Shown here piece by piece: positions 41,800-50,855 of a DNA stretch of 64,000 nucleotides. This DNA is from Arthrobacter sp. ZGTC412 (lineage in GTDB: Bacteria > Actinomycetota > Actinomycetes > Actinomycetales > Micrococcaceae): positions 24,265-88,264 of the forward strand of contig NZ_PJII01000019.1 of the NCBI RefSeq assembly GCF_002929215.1. The letters are read 5' to 3'. How positions within the stretch are numbered: position 1 is the stretch's first letter; every line of letters begins with the position of its first letter. The notes below the pieces were generated by a model. The model was not told the origin of the DNA. It did no database searches and was given only the letters and a program-made list of their open reading frames with translations. Position numbers and translations under genes: made by a program.

Positions 41800-42435
41800 T
41801 CAGGGGTGTTCGATCCAGCAGGCGAGGATGGTGGTGGAGAGTTGGTAGGCCAGGGCGTTCCTGGTGACGCTGTCCGGGCCGATGGTGGCGGGCAGGTCTG
41901 CAGCGTCCACGTGGAGGACGAAGCTGTCTTTTTGGAACACAGCTGACCCGTCCGCCGTTTCATATGCGGGGAAGCCGAGGTTCGCGAGGCCTTCGATGGG
42001 TTTGGCGTCCTTCGCGAGGGCCTGCATGGCGTCGAAGTAGGTGAGGGCGGTGGCCTGGTCTTTGGCTTCCTTGACGGAGATAACCAGGTCCCCTTCTTCC
42101 AGGTGGTAGGTGCAAGTGAAGGTGCTGTCGGCCCAGTCATTGATGGTGTGCGCGTCCTGATCCAGGTCCAGGATGGAGGTGAGCCGGTCCATAGGCTGTT
42201 CCCCGCAGACCATCAGGGCAGCGTCACTGGGCCCGTCAGCTGTCGCGTCGGGCGTTGCTGACCCGCCACCGTGGTGCCCGCCCCCGTGGCTGTCGGTGTG
42301 CCCAACCTCCGTTGAAGTTGTGGCTGGTGTCAAGACATCCGACGGTGCAATGACGGAGCCGGCCGCTGCAGCGCAGCCCGAAAGCAGCAGGGATGACAGG
42401 GCCAGGGAGGCCAGCAATGGCTTGTGCTTTTTCAT
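41800..42435 (-). CDS. histidine-rich lipoprotein (211 aa)
   Basis: A lipoprotein signal MKKHKPLLASLALSSLLLSGCAAA with lipobox LSGC is followed by a His/Gly-rich stretch (HTDSHGGGHHGGGS) that could bind metal. The domain after residue 75 (LTSILDLDQDAHTINDWADSTFTCTYHLEEGDLVISVKEA) includes two cysteines that could pair and resembles substrate-independent exported domains of actinobacteria with no named function. It lies downstream of the sortase gene on the same strand. Confidence 0.75.
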   Translation of the reverse strand: MKKHKPLLASLALSSLLLSGCAAAAGSVIAPSDVLTPATTSTEVGHTDSHGGGHHGGGSATPDATADGPSDAALMVCGEQPMDRLTSILDLDQDAHTINDWADSTFTCTYHLEEGDLVISVKEAKDQATALTYFDAMQALAKDAKPIEGLANLGFPAYETADGSAVFQKDSFVLHVDAADLPATIGPDSVTRNALAYQLSTTILACWIEHP

Positions 42436-42482
42436 GGCTCTTTCCGTCCTGACCGCCCCCTGTACAGGGTGCGCGGCCGTTG

Positions 42483-43190
42483 TCAGGCTTTGAGTGTGGC
42501 GTAGATGACGTAGTTGTCATCGAAAAGCCCGGTGGCGGGGTCGTAACCGTCGCAGGTGATTAGCCGGAGCTCTGCGCCGTCGGTGTTCCCGTAGACCTCG
42601 ACGGTGGGGAACTCGTTTTTGGGGTAGAGCGCGCCGCGGTCAACAGTGAACACGGCGGTGCTGCCATCATCCCGGGAGACGTTGATCTCAGCACCGGGAA
42701 TGAGCTTCCGCAGGTCAGCGAACACACCCTTGTTCCCGCCCAGGGCGTTGACATGGCCCAGTATGACTGACGGGCCACGTTCCCCCGGAGTGGGGGAACC
42801 GTCGTACCAGCTGCCAGGTGTGCCGCTCCCGATGTCTTCCGGTACTTTCAGCGAGCCGTTTTCTTCCAGCCCCAAATGGAGGAGATCCGTCCGAACCCCG
42901 ATCGAGGGAATGCTTAGGGTGACGGGAGCCGAAGCGCCCATTACCGGGGGAAGCTGCCGTCCGGGTGGAGCGGCCGCGGGGGCGGCAGGCCCGGGAGCAG
43001 TAGCAGAGGGGGACGGAACCGCAGCTTCAGTGGGTGCCGCCGCCGAGGAAGCGGACGCTGTAGGGGCCGCTCCGGCACCAGGGGCGTCGGCGGGGCCGCC
43101 TGCGCAGCCGGCCAGGGAGAACAGGAGCATAACCCCGGCCGCCGTGGAGGCCCAAAGACCTCCGCGGCGGCCGGGCTCCATGTTTGTCAC
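42483..43190 (-). CDS. class F sortase (235 aa)
   Basis: The sortase barrel is complete: LSIPSIGVRTDLLHLGLEENG, SVILGHVNALGG with the catalytic His, and ELRLITCDGYDPATGLFDDNYVI with the TC cysteine. It belongs to class F, found mainly in Actinobacteria. Instead of a plain membrane anchor the N-terminus reads VMLLFSLAGCAGG, which fits a lipobox (LAGC), so this sortase may be lipid-anchored. A Pro/Ala linker of about 45 residues follows. GTG start at 43190; an ATG three codons later is possible. The adjacent secreted protein is the likely substrate. Confidence 0.88.
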   Translation of the reverse strand: MTNMEPGRRGGLWASTAAGVMLLFSLAGCAGGPADAPGAGAAPTASASSAAAPTEAAVPSPSATAPGPAAPAAAPPGRQLPPVMGASAPVTLSIPSIGVRTDLLHLGLEENGSLKVPEDIGSGTPGSWYDGSPTPGERGPSVILGHVNALGGNKGVFADLRKLIPGAEINVSRDDGSTAVFTVDRGALYPKNEFPTVEVYGNTDGAELRLITCDGYDPATGLFDDNYVIYATLKA

Positions 43191-43214
43191 AGTAGTGATC
43201 CGGTCAGCTCGTGC

Positions 43215-43985
43215 TTAGGCTGCTGCGCTGGCGGTGCGGCGGCGGACCACGTAGGCTCCGCCGGCTAGGGCGACCAGGGCCAGGCCGGAACCGATGGCGA
43301 GGGCGCCGGTGTCGGTGCCGGTCTCCTGTGCGACGCCGGTCTCAGCGCCGCCTGCAGGCATCTGCATCTGACCGGCCGTCAAGGTTCCGCACAGGGCAGG
43401 GGACGTGGCGGCGAGCGGCAGGGTCGGGGCAAGGTCGCTCTTGGCAGCCTGCCCTGCGGCGCTGAGGGTGGCGGGGTCAAGGCCGTGGACCACTACCACG
43501 GCGGTCCCGGCTTCGAGGGCGGCCTTGGTTTCGGCGTTTAGTTCGAACGTGCGGTCAACGGTGTAGGCAGCACCCTGGCCGCCGACCTTGAGGTCAAGAC
43601 CTGCCGCGGGGCTGGTGTCACCGCTGGTGGACAGGGTGGTAACGATGCCGCCGTAGGACGGGGCGCCCTCGGTGGTGGAGATGACCTGGTCGCCGTCCTT
43701 ATCGGCAGAGGGGTCCGGGCAGACACCCTGTGCTCCGCCGTGAATGTGCTGGACGTGCGGGTACGGGGCGTCCATGAAGGTCGCGGGCATGCCCGAAACT
43801 TCAAGGACAACATGGGCCTGGTTGCCCGTGACATGGAGCTGGATGGTGCCCGAGCCTGCGCTGCCGTTGAGCTGCTTCAGCGTGGACTGGTAGGACTGGT
43901 CCGCTGCCATAGCGGGGGAACCAGACAGGGCCAGACCGGCAAGGGCCAGGGTGGGGACTGCCATAAAGCGAAGTGTCTTGTTCAT
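43215..43985 (-). CDS. secreted CHRD-like surface protein (256 aa)
   Basis: A signal peptide MNKTLRFMAVPTLALAGLALSGSPAMAA leads to a beta-rich domain with VVLEVSGMPATFM and the histidine cluster HVQHIHGG, like CHRD domains. The C-terminus is a wall-sorting-type tail: ETGTDTG, a hydrophobic helix (ALAIGSGLALVALAGGAYVV) and RRRTASAAA, but there is no LPxTG. ATG at 43985 has GAGGAG upstream; the longer frame is not supported. It lies just upstream of the sortase gene, consistent with a sortase substrate. Confidence 0.75.
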   Translation of the reverse strand: MNKTLRFMAVPTLALAGLALSGSPAMAADQSYQSTLKQLNGSAGSGTIQLHVTGNQAHVVLEVSGMPATFMDAPYPHVQHIHGGAQGVCPDPSADKDGDQVISTTEGAPSYGGIVTTLSTSGDTSPAAGLDLKVGGQGAAYTVDRTFELNAETKAALEAGTAVVVVHGLDPATLSAAGQAAKSDLAPTLPLAATSPALCGTLTAGQMQMPAGGAETGVAQETGTDTGALAIGSGLALVALAGGAYVVRRRTASAAA

Positions 43986-44161
43986 TGGAAAAATCTCCTC
44001 ATACACGCGCGTGTGATGTTGGCGCCCCAGGAAGGGGACGAACAGTACTTCGCAGCAACTCCGGGAAAGGATGGGAATGAATGTGGCCGGGTTCACATAT
44101 TTCTGGGCAGGCTACCGCCAGCAGGTCCCCAGTGCGTTTCTGCTGGCCGTGATCTGGCTGG

Positions 44162-44731
44162 TTAAACTGCCGAAGCTCCGCGGCGCCAGCCCCGCGCAGC
44201 TGTCCCTGACCCGAGACGGTGCTTCTGCAGCAGGGTGTACCCGGCCACCGCCATCGCCCCCGCGGCAGCTTCAGCGATCGCTGTTATGTTTTTGGCGGTG
44301 TACCAGACCGGTTCGTACATCGAGGGCAGCGGCCCGATAGCAGGAACCTGGACATACCGGTAAAGGATGACCGCGGCCAGGGACGACAACGCCACCACCG
44401 CGGCGGCCGCAAAAGCGGTCCGTGAGCCTTTGAAAAGCACAAAAACCGCTGCAAGGGCCGCGGCGCCGGCCTGGACCAGAAACAGGGCGCCTTGGCCGAT
44501 GCCTCCCGGCGCGGCTTGCTGGTAGCCCGGGGCGAGCTGGACATGGACTACGGCACTGACCACCAGGGCCACCGCGACACCTACACGCAACACCCAAAGA
44601 GATGGAAACTGCCACACAGAAAGCCCACCAATGGGGGAACTGGTGTCTCCGCTTTCGACACTATCGGGGGTCGGTGCGAACATCGAGTGGAGGATCATCT
44701 CCGAAATTGGGGGAGTGTCTACCTGATCCAT
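44162..44731 (-). CDS. four-helix membrane protein of unknown function (189 aa)
   Basis: Hydrophobic segments at about residues 45-62, 82-102, 108-130 and 150-168 (LRVGVAVALVVSAVVHVQLAP, ALFLVQAGAAALAAVFVLF, FAAAAVVALSSLAAVILY, IAEAAAGAMAVAGYTLL), and a basic tail. The HVQL after the first helix and YRYVQVPAIGPLPSMYEPVWY loop are notable but I do not know a family. It lies in the sortase cluster, same strand, and may be a membrane accessory. Confidence 0.65.
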   Translation of the reverse strand: MDQVDTPPISEMILHSMFAPTPDSVESGDTSSPIGGLSVWQFPSLWVLRVGVAVALVVSAVVHVQLAPGYQQAAPGGIGQGALFLVQAGAAALAAVFVLFKGSRTAFAAAAVVALSSLAAVILYRYVQVPAIGPLPSMYEPVWYTAKNITAIAEAAAGAMAVAGYTLLQKHRLGSGTAARGWRRGASAV

Positions 44732-44770
44732 GATTTTCGAAGGCCGTCGGAATAATCCTTCCGGGGCCGT

Positions 44771-45196
44771 TCACCCGTGTTGGGGACTTCGGGTCAGGAC
44801 CCAGGTGTTAGTGCTGTCCTGCCGCTCGAAGGTTAAGGTGGTGACCAGCGCCTGGATCAGCGCCAGGCCCCGGCCTGATTCGGCATCCTCGCTCTGCGTC
44901 GCGGGTTCCATCGGCTCGTACGGGGATTTGGCGTGGTACGCGCTGACGCGGGCCTGCAGCAGTGCGGGCTGCACAATAATGTCCATGCCGAGCTCCACCG
45001 GCTCCTGCCCGGCCGGTTCTGCGTGCTGGACGATGTTCGACGCTGATTCGATGACCGCGGTGGTAAACGTCATCTGGTCGATGTCCTGCACAAAGGGGGC
45101 GTCGAGCCACAGGCTGTCGAGGTCGTTGTGCACGGCTTCGATGGCTTCGTCGGCCGCTGGCCCGCGGAAGCTGCGGGATGCCAGGACCTCAGTCAT
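44771..45196 (-). CDS. RsbW-like anti-sigma factor kinase (141 aa)
   Basis: A GHKL/HATPase_c_2 protein: TTAVIESASNIVQHAEP contains the N box (E...N), and AESGRGLALIQALVTTL the G box. Such proteins bind a sigma factor or phosphorylate an STAS antagonist. The start overlaps the STAS gene by eight bases. With the PP2C protein further upstream it completes a partner-switching module like RsbU-RsbV-RsbW. Confidence 0.85.
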   Translation of the reverse strand: MTEVLASRSFRGPAADEAIEAVHNDLDSLWLDAPFVQDIDQMTFTTAVIESASNIVQHAEPAGQEPVELGMDIIVQPALLQARVSAYHAKSPYEPMEPATQSEDAESGRGLALIQALVTTLTFERQDSTNTWVLTRSPQHG

Positions 45197-45521
45197 TGCT
45201 GAACGCCTCTTCGGCCGTGCCGTAGGCGGTGAGGACCTTGTCCATGCTGGTCAGTTGCAGGACCATCTTCACCTGCGGCTGGACCGCCGCGATGCGGAGG
45301 TCCCCGCCCGCCTGCCGCGCCGCCTTCAGGCAGCCGATGAGCGCCCCGAGGCCGGAGGAGTCCATAAACGCCGTGTTCTCCAGGTTCACCACAATCCGCT
45401 TGGATCCACTGGCAATGACGCCGGTAACAAACTCGCGCAGTCTTGCCGCGGAGACCAGGTTCAGCCGCCCGTCCGCCTTGACCTCCGCGTACGAGTCCTT
45501 GACCTCATAGCTAAACTCCAT
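45189..45521 (-). CDS. STAS-domain anti-sigma antagonist (RsbV-like, 110 aa)
   Basis: A single STAS domain: EVKADGRLNLVSAARLREFV, then RIVVNLENTAFMDSSGLGALIGCLKAARQAGGDLRI. The phosphorylatable serine is in MDSSGLGAL. It would be phosphorylated by the RsbW-like kinase and dephosphorylated by the PP2C phosphatase coded upstream. A good ribosome-binding site (AGAGAGG) precedes the ATG. Confidence 0.9.
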   Translation of the reverse strand: MEFSYEVKDSYAEVKADGRLNLVSAARLREFVTGVIASGSKRIVVNLENTAFMDSSGLGALIGCLKAARQAGGDLRIAAVQPQVKMVLQLTSMDKVLTAYGTAEEAFSND

Positions 45522-45539
45522 CGGGATTCCTCTCTGTGT

Positions 45540-45790
45540 TTATTGGACTATGGGCTCTGCGGCCGGTTTATAACCCTTGTAAAGCACTGCCCGGATCAGA
45601 ATGCTTATCACCACCAAATCGGAGATGATTCAGGCGACGTTCACCAGGGTGCCGAGCGGTTCGGCCAGTCCGTTGGCCAGGCGGATAATTTTCGATGACG
45701 GCGGCCACCGCCAGCAGCACCGATACAACGATCTGTGTGCCGTAAAGAGTTGTACGTTTCCCGATCCTGGCATTTTCTCCGGTGCCTACC
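45540..45790 (-). pseudogene. decayed small membrane-protein gene
   Basis: Between the PP2C and STAS genes one leftward frame reads ENARIGKRTTLYGTQIVVSV and continues LLAVAAVIEN; the next frame continues with RLANGLAEPLGTLVNVA, a stop, IISDLVVISILIRAVLYKGY and KPAAEP. Joined, this is a two-helix membrane protein broken by a frameshift and an in-frame stop. It appears to be a dead member of the partner-switching operon. Confidence 0.5.
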
Positions 45791-45820
45791 GCACCGGCTG
45801 TTCTTGCCTGCGTTTAGAAG

Positions 45821-47224
45821 TCACCGCATCGAATGCCTGTCGGCGAGCTGGCTTGATTCTGATGACTGAGGGGAGCGTGCTGTTCTGCGGACGGCGAGGA
45901 TGGTTACGTCATCGGGGTTGTTCGTTTCTGCGGCCAGCTTTTGCACGGCGTCGACGATGTCTGTTGCCGAGGTCGCTGTGGTGGCGAGCAGGGCGATTTC
46001 GTCGATGGCGGTGAGGGTTCCGTCGTATAGGTCCAGTACTCCGTCGCTGAAGCTAACGATCATGTCTTCGGGGTTGAGGTGAATTTCGAACGAGTGCCAG
46101 GTTGTGCCTGGGATCAGCCCTACGGGCAGTTCCCGGGAGGCGAGCCTTTCCCAGGAATTGTCTGCACGGATAAGCAGTGTCAGGCCGTGGCCTGCGTCGG
46201 AGAACAGGACGCGCCCGTCCTCGGCACGGAGTCTAGCGTGGAAGAGGGTGGCGAAGGACGCGGCCTCACTTAGCTCGGTGGTAAGGCAATCTGAGGTTAA
46301 GCTGAGGGCCGTGGCGGGGTCCTCGCTGTTTCTGGCGCTGCGGATGACGGCCCGCGTGGTGGCAGCAATCATTCCGGCCCCAGCGCCTTTGCCCATCACG
46401 TCCCCAAGCGTGAACCCGAGGCCGCCGTCAATCTCGTACCAGTCGAAGAAGTCTCCGCCCACGGCCTTGGACGGTATGCAGGCGCCGACGGTTTCATACC
46501 CGGGGAGCTGGGCAGCTTCTTTGGGCAGCAGATATCGCTGGATTTCCGCCGCGCGGCTGAGTTCCTCCGACGCGGCCGCTGCCTCTGCCCGGGCGGCGCT
46601 GAGGCGTCGGCGGGCTCTGGCGGCGAGTTCGTTGACGATGACTGCGGCCAGGACGAAAACGATCATGCTGTACAGGCCGCGGAGCAGCTCGTTGGGGTTC
46701 TCGTCGATGCCGGCGCCCAAGGCGAACGGAACCAGGATCGCCACGGCGCCGCCGAGGACGGCGTAGAGCACGTATCGGCGCCCTTCCATTGCTGAGAACC
46801 ACAGGACGGGCAGAAGCACAAGGGATGCGTAAATAGAACGGCTTTCACCGGTCCCGTACCGAAGCAGGCCTGCGGCCAGGAAATCCGCGGCCGGAACAAT
46901 GGTAGCGAAGCGCGCCAGGGACGGACGGGAAAGGACCGCCGACAGCACGGTCGCTGCGGCTATCAGCAGAACACCCGTGGCCAGCGCGGGCCAGCTGCTG
47001 ACGGTAAGCGTCGAAATGGAACTGCTCATCACAGCCGCTGCAAAAAAGAGCGCGGCTATCGGGACCTGCTTGACAAGCGGGGAAATTTCAACAATTCCCA
47101 GGGGTCGAACGCGCATGCTACGGCCAACGCGCTCCTCAGGGACAGAGCCCGGGCGCAGGGCAGCAAGGGACCGACGTCGTTCACGTTGCTGGGCTGCTGG
47201 TGGCATTATGGCCTGCTTGTTCAT
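45821..47224 (-). CDS. membrane PP2C/SpoIIE phosphatase (RsbU-like, 467 aa)
   Basis: Residues about 50-210 carry five or six membrane helices (VPIAALFFAAAVMSSSISTL, ALATGVLLIAAATVLSAVL, SMIVFVLAAVIVNELAA). A coiled linker RLSAARAEAAAASEELSRAAEIQRYLLP leads to the SpoIIE domain: AVGGDFFDWYEIDGG, TLGDVMGKGAGAGM, LFSDAGHG and MIVSFSDGVLDLYDG, with metal-binding aspartates present. It would dephosphorylate the STAS protein in response to a membrane or envelope signal. Confidence 0.9.
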   Translation of the reverse strand: MNKQAIMPPAAQQRERRRSLAALRPGSVPEERVGRSMRVRPLGIVEISPLVKQVPIAALFFAAAVMSSSISTLTVSSWPALATGVLLIAAATVLSAVLSRPSLARFATIVPAADFLAAGLLRYGTGESRSIYASLVLLPVLWFSAMEGRRYVLYAVLGGAVAILVPFALGAGIDENPNELLRGLYSMIVFVLAAVIVNELAARARRRLSAARAEAAAASEELSRAAEIQRYLLPKEAAQLPGYETVGACIPSKAVGGDFFDWYEIDGGLGFTLGDVMGKGAGAGMIAATTRAVIRSARNSEDPATALSLTSDCLTTELSEAASFATLFHARLRAEDGRVLFSDAGHGLTLLIRADNSWERLASRELPVGLIPGTTWHSFEIHLNPEDMIVSFSDGVLDLYDGTLTAIDEIALLATTATSATDIVDAVQKLAAETNNPDDVTILAVRRTARSPQSSESSQLADRHSMR

Positions 47225-47466
47225 TTCATCGCTTCCCTACGTTTTCACCACGGCAAGCGGTTTGACAAAACTAACACGGGGCTTGACTACCATACAGATG
47301 ATCAAGTGGTCCCGGCGTCAGCCGTGACTGCGGCTTCTGCGCTACGCCTAGTGGTTGCGCCGTTGGTCCGTTCATGCCGCGGGACGTCCCCGGCCGCCCT
47401 TGCAGGGCGAGGGCGCCCCCTCATCTGCTTTCGGCGGGGACATATATGTCTGGGTGTTGGTAGCGA

Positions 47467-47497
47467 TGGGAGGGCCGCGCATGGCGCGGACCTCCCA
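47467..47497. terminator. terminator hairpin after the GH26 gene
   Basis: Arms TGGGAGGGCCGCGC and GCGCGGACCTCCCA with one mismatch and a 3-base loop, seven bases beyond the stop of the leftward GH26 gene. Confidence 0.8.
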
Positions 47498-47503
47498 TTG
47501 GTG

Positions 47504-48814
47504 TCAGTTCCTGGCTGCCAATGCCGCGGCGAAGGCGTTGGTTGAGGCGCTGGAGCTGTTGATCCGCCAGTCGGCTTCCTTGTTGTGGTGGAACCAGACA
47601 AAGCCGGTGACGTCGGGCTGTGCCGCGAGGTAGGAGACCAGGGCGGTGTTCCAGCCGGCCTTTGATCCTCCGGCTTCGGCGGAGGCGGTCTCGGAGATGA
47701 TGATTTTCTTGCCGGGGGCGAGGCTGCGCAGCGCGGTCAGGCCGTCACCGAACAGGGCTGAGGGCGAGGCCCAGGAGCTCCAGGACTGCGAGGTGCCCCA
47801 GTTGTAGCCGTCCAGTGCCACGATGTCGACGTAGCCGGCGCCGGGGTAGAGCCCGGTGAGTGGGGTGGAGCCCCAGTAGGGAACGTTCGGGCTCCAGACC
47901 CACTGCACGTTGGTCGCGCCGGTTGCGGCGACCACGTCGTGCACGTGGCGCCAGGCAGCGACGTAGTCGCCGGCGCCGTTTCCGTTGGCTGATTCGGCCC
48001 AAGGATACCAATTGCCATTCATTTCGTGAGCGAAGCGCAGCATGACGGGCTTGCCCCAGTTCCTCAGCGAGGTTCCCCACTGGGTGATGTAGGTGTCGAA
48101 GTCTCCGGCGGTGATCCGGTCAAGCGAGTAGGCGGGCTGGTTGGCCCCGTTTCCGCTCCAGAGCCATGGTTCCCAAGTGATAAGGCTGGTGGCGCCGCGG
48201 GCGTTGACGGCGTTCAGGTCAGCGATAGGGGCCGCTTGGCTGAAATCTTTGTAGGACATGATGATGGACGGGTTTTCGTTGACCAAGGTGGCGACGGCAT
48301 TGAGCTCGCTGGCAGCCTGCGGGCCACCTGGCGTCGACACTCCGAACCGCAGCGGGTCCGAGCTAATGGGGGGTGTGCTTGCTGTGGTTTGGGCTTGTGC
48401 TGCCATTGTCATCGGGGTGGCGGTGCTCTGCGCTGTCGCGCTTTCGGAGCCGGCGCGCAGCGAGGCGGGGCTGTAGGTGACGGTGTAGGGGGCCGAGGCC
48501 GTGGCCTTGCGCGTCTTGGCCGTTACCGTGACCGCGGCTGACGCGGTCTGCGGGATTGTTACGGCCGCAGTGAAGGTGCCGTTTGCTTTGGTGGTGAACT
48601 CGACGCTGTTTGAACCGGCCGTCAGCGTCCCGGAGGTTTGAGGACCGAAACCGGCACCATTTACTGTCACGGAGGCACCTGTCGGCCCGGCAGGGATGCC
48701 AAGGGTAACCTCCGCCCGGCCTGCTGCTTCAGCAGGTACTGCCATGCCAAACAGCACGGCCAGTGACAAGACAAGTCCTGTCACAGTAGATCTAGAAAAA
48801 GTCTTCTTACGCAC
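47504..48814 (-). CDS. secreted GH26-family glycoside hydrolase (436 aa)
   Basis: A signal peptide (VTGLVLSLAVLFGMAVPAEAA) is followed by an Ig-like beta domain of about 85 residues (VTLGIPAGPTGASVTVNGAGFG), a Thr/Ala linker, and a GH26 barrel starting near residue 150 (LRFGVSTPGG). The acid/base glutamate is in MLRFAHEMNGNWYPW (about residue 262), the nucleophile in KIIISETASAEAGG (about residue 374). GH26 enzymes cut beta-mannans or related beta-glucans. A second GH26-like domain is encoded at 50856. Confidence 0.88.
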   Translation of the reverse strand: MRKKTFSRSTVTGLVLSLAVLFGMAVPAEAAGRAEVTLGIPAGPTGASVTVNGAGFGPQTSGTLTAGSNSVEFTTKANGTFTAAVTIPQTASAAVTVTAKTRKATASAPYTVTYSPASLRAGSESATAQSTATPMTMAAQAQTTASTPPISSDPLRFGVSTPGGPQAASELNAVATLVNENPSIIMSYKDFSQAAPIADLNAVNARGATSLITWEPWLWSGNGANQPAYSLDRITAGDFDTYITQWGTSLRNWGKPVMLRFAHEMNGNWYPWAESANGNGAGDYVAAWRHVHDVVAATGATNVQWVWSPNVPYWGSTPLTGLYPGAGYVDIVALDGYNWGTSQSWSSWASPSALFGDGLTALRSLAPGKKIIISETASAEAGGSKAGWNTALVSYLAAQPDVTGFVWFHHNKEADWRINSSSASTNAFAAALAARN

Positions 48815-49475
48815 AAATACTCCCCAGCACTACCTGAAATCACCGCGCCCTACCTTAGGGCCGGCTTAGGCCGCACGCGGCGGCCGTCGTCGGGGCCGGG
48901 CGGGAATTCGCGCCAGGCCAAATTATTGGGCACTCCGGTTTCCTCATTCATGCGTCCTCAGGACAGCGGGAAACGGATTCCGAGACAATTCTCTATGGAG
49001 GAACTGCGAACCAATAGCGTCCTGACCTCATCCTCGATAAACCCTGCGCAGATCCTGTGGTTGCGACCGGGAATCCTGTGATTGGGGATCAAACTGCGGC
49101 GTTGCCTCTTCCAGCAACTGCCGGAATTGTTCCTCGCAGTTCAGCGTCAGCTTCTCACCCTCGAGAAAGAACGCGGCGTCCCCGGTCACGCCGAGAGCTT
49201 TTCCGTCAACGATCTCCGCACGGATCCGCTCCCTGGTCTACCAGTTGCCCGGTTTCATCACTCTAAATCAGCAGAGGGGAAACAGCCCGGACGTCGGCCG
49301 GCCGCGTTGTGGCGGACGATCGCGCAGTAAAGACTTCAACAACCTGGATGCCGCTACGTGCGGCCGCACGCCCTGAAAGAGTTCCTGCCGTGGGTGAGGA
49401 GTGAGCCCTGGCAAAGCGTATCTGCGGCCTAACCGCCGTGAATACAAGCAGACTCGGTCGTTCCGTTGATCCATA
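48815..49475. other. 661-base gap with a possible decayed gene
   Basis: Contains the leftward frame at 49028-49258 listed separately. The rest (48840-49027 and 49259-49475) shows only GC-rich sequence without gene or strong hairpin. Confidence 0.4.
49028..49258 (-). pseudogene. possible small gene with in-frame stop
   Basis: Reads MKPGNW-stop-TRERIRAEIVDGKALGVTG and on through DAAFFLEGEKLTLNCEEQFRQLLEEAT to a TGA at 49028. The part after the stop has convincing protein character and codon use; the amber codon at position 7 breaks it. No family known. Confidence 0.35.
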
Positions 49476-49831
49476 GTGCATCGCATAAAGCAGATGAGGC
49501 TCCGGTACGCCGGAGCCTGTCGGCTGTGCGGTGTCTCTCTTCCGGTCGGACCGAGGCGATTTATGAGAGCGAGACGAAGTCCGTCCGCTGCTTGGAGTGT
49601 GCCTCGGAGGCTACGGAAACCATGTCCCACGATCTGGAACGACCTTGTGATGAGTCGTTGTCCACTGAGTCTGAGGTAGCCGGATCGTCCGCACGACGGG
49701 AATATGAGCGCCGCAAGGCGATGGACGAGGAAAAGCTCCGCGAGCAGTGGGGTCGATTCGGTGGCCTCGCGGTCGCCCTTTCTGACGAGCGGCCGCACAC
49801 CAAAGTCCGGGGACCGAGGCGCGACCGGTAA
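49476..49831 (+). pseudogene. zinc-ribbon/NERD-type nuclease gene, frameshifted and truncated
   Basis: The first frame reads MRLRYAGACRLCGVSLPVG; the sequence then continues one frame over as TEAIYESETKSVRCLECASEA, so a single missing base (near 49553) separates the two halves of a zinc ribbon (CxxC...CxxC). Next comes SSARREYERRKAMDEEKLREQ and FGGLAVALSDE, which resembles the stretch just before the NERD nuclease domain of actinobacterial proteins. The NERD domain itself is missing. Confidence 0.6.
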
Positions 49832-49846
49832 GGAGCGCCTCGGCGC

Positions 49847-50098
49847 TCAGACGAAGAGCCTTGAAAAGGTAGCCGCCCTCGGGATGCTTCTTTCTCCAGC
49901 CCCTCTGGTCTCCTTCAATGAGCTCCCCCCAGTGGCATCCACGCGCGCCTGCAGGAGCTTTGTCCAGGCAAGATTCATGTGGACGATAAAAGCTTCGAGC
50001 TGTCGCTCGTTTCCCGACCGGTTGTATAAATCAACGGCAAGTCGTGCCTCCGCTTTTGAAGCTGGCAGCATGTGCCACCACGTTGGACGAGGAGCCAT
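49847..50098 (-). pseudogene. N-terminal fragment of a DUF3644 protein
   Basis: MLPASKAEARLAVDLYNRSG and NERQLEAFIVHMNLAWTKLL are the conserved opening of DUF3644 proteins (normally well over 250 residues). After about residue 55 the sequence (VDATGGSSLKETRGAGERS) departs and soon stops. A truncated gene end beside other fragments. Confidence 0.6.
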
Positions 50099-50166
50099 AT
50101 GCCGACGATATATCGGTGCATCCGGGCAACGTGTTAGGCATGGCCGCCTAGCGATGTCGGAGGTTC

Positions 50167-50375
50167 CTGTTCCTACTGGGACAGGAACCCATCGAAATCA
50201 CCGTGCCGGAGTGCGAAGCCGTGCGCCGAATCCGCCATGCCCTTCACGCCATGGAAGTGGACTGGGGCCGGGGCGCGTTTGACTACGGGAAAATCAAGGC
50301 CCTACTCACCAGCTGCAGCACCGAAACATGTCAGGGCGGGCACCGAACCGCAGAGCAGCCCACCAATGCCGCATG
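50167..50375 (+). pseudogene. copy B of the three-copy small gene, 5'-truncated
   Basis: Reads LFLLGQEPIEITVPECEAVR, RIRHALHAMEVDWGRGAFDY, GKIKALLTSCSTETCQGGHR and TAEQPTNAA, about 80% like copy A (37537) without its first 16 residues. DNA similarity continues to about 50450, including ATTCGGCCCAGACAGATCTC downstream. Confidence 0.65.
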
Positions 50376-50855
50376 ATCCCGTGCTAATAGCGTTGACGGT
50401 AAGAGCTGACCTGTAATTGCGCCGTGATTCGGCCCAGACAGATCTCTACCGGGCAGCAGTTGGATCAACTGCACATCGGTTGGCGGCGAAGACGCCTGCC
50501 CGCCAGGTGTACCGGCCGCTGGCGTTCCGGGATACGCCTGCGCCTGGACATCTCGAGTGAGTAGCGGGGGCCGGGACGCGCTAAAAAGCGAACTGGTTGA
50601 CCGCGATGTTTCACCTGCGCACTTTCTTAGGTCGAGGAACGGTTGTCTCCCGGACTGGTCGCCCTGACATTGCCGGTAACACCTGACCACTTATTGCGAG
50701 GGGTAACAGTTCGGTCGGCAGGTACTCACGAATTTCAACTGTTATGCGCTTCCCTGGTTTTTGCGGAATGGCCTAGCATCGGGTGTGCAAGCTGGCGTTC
50801 TTGGGGGTTTTGCGGTGTTTCGTTGACCCGGGAGTTAGAAGACTGAAGGGTCCTT

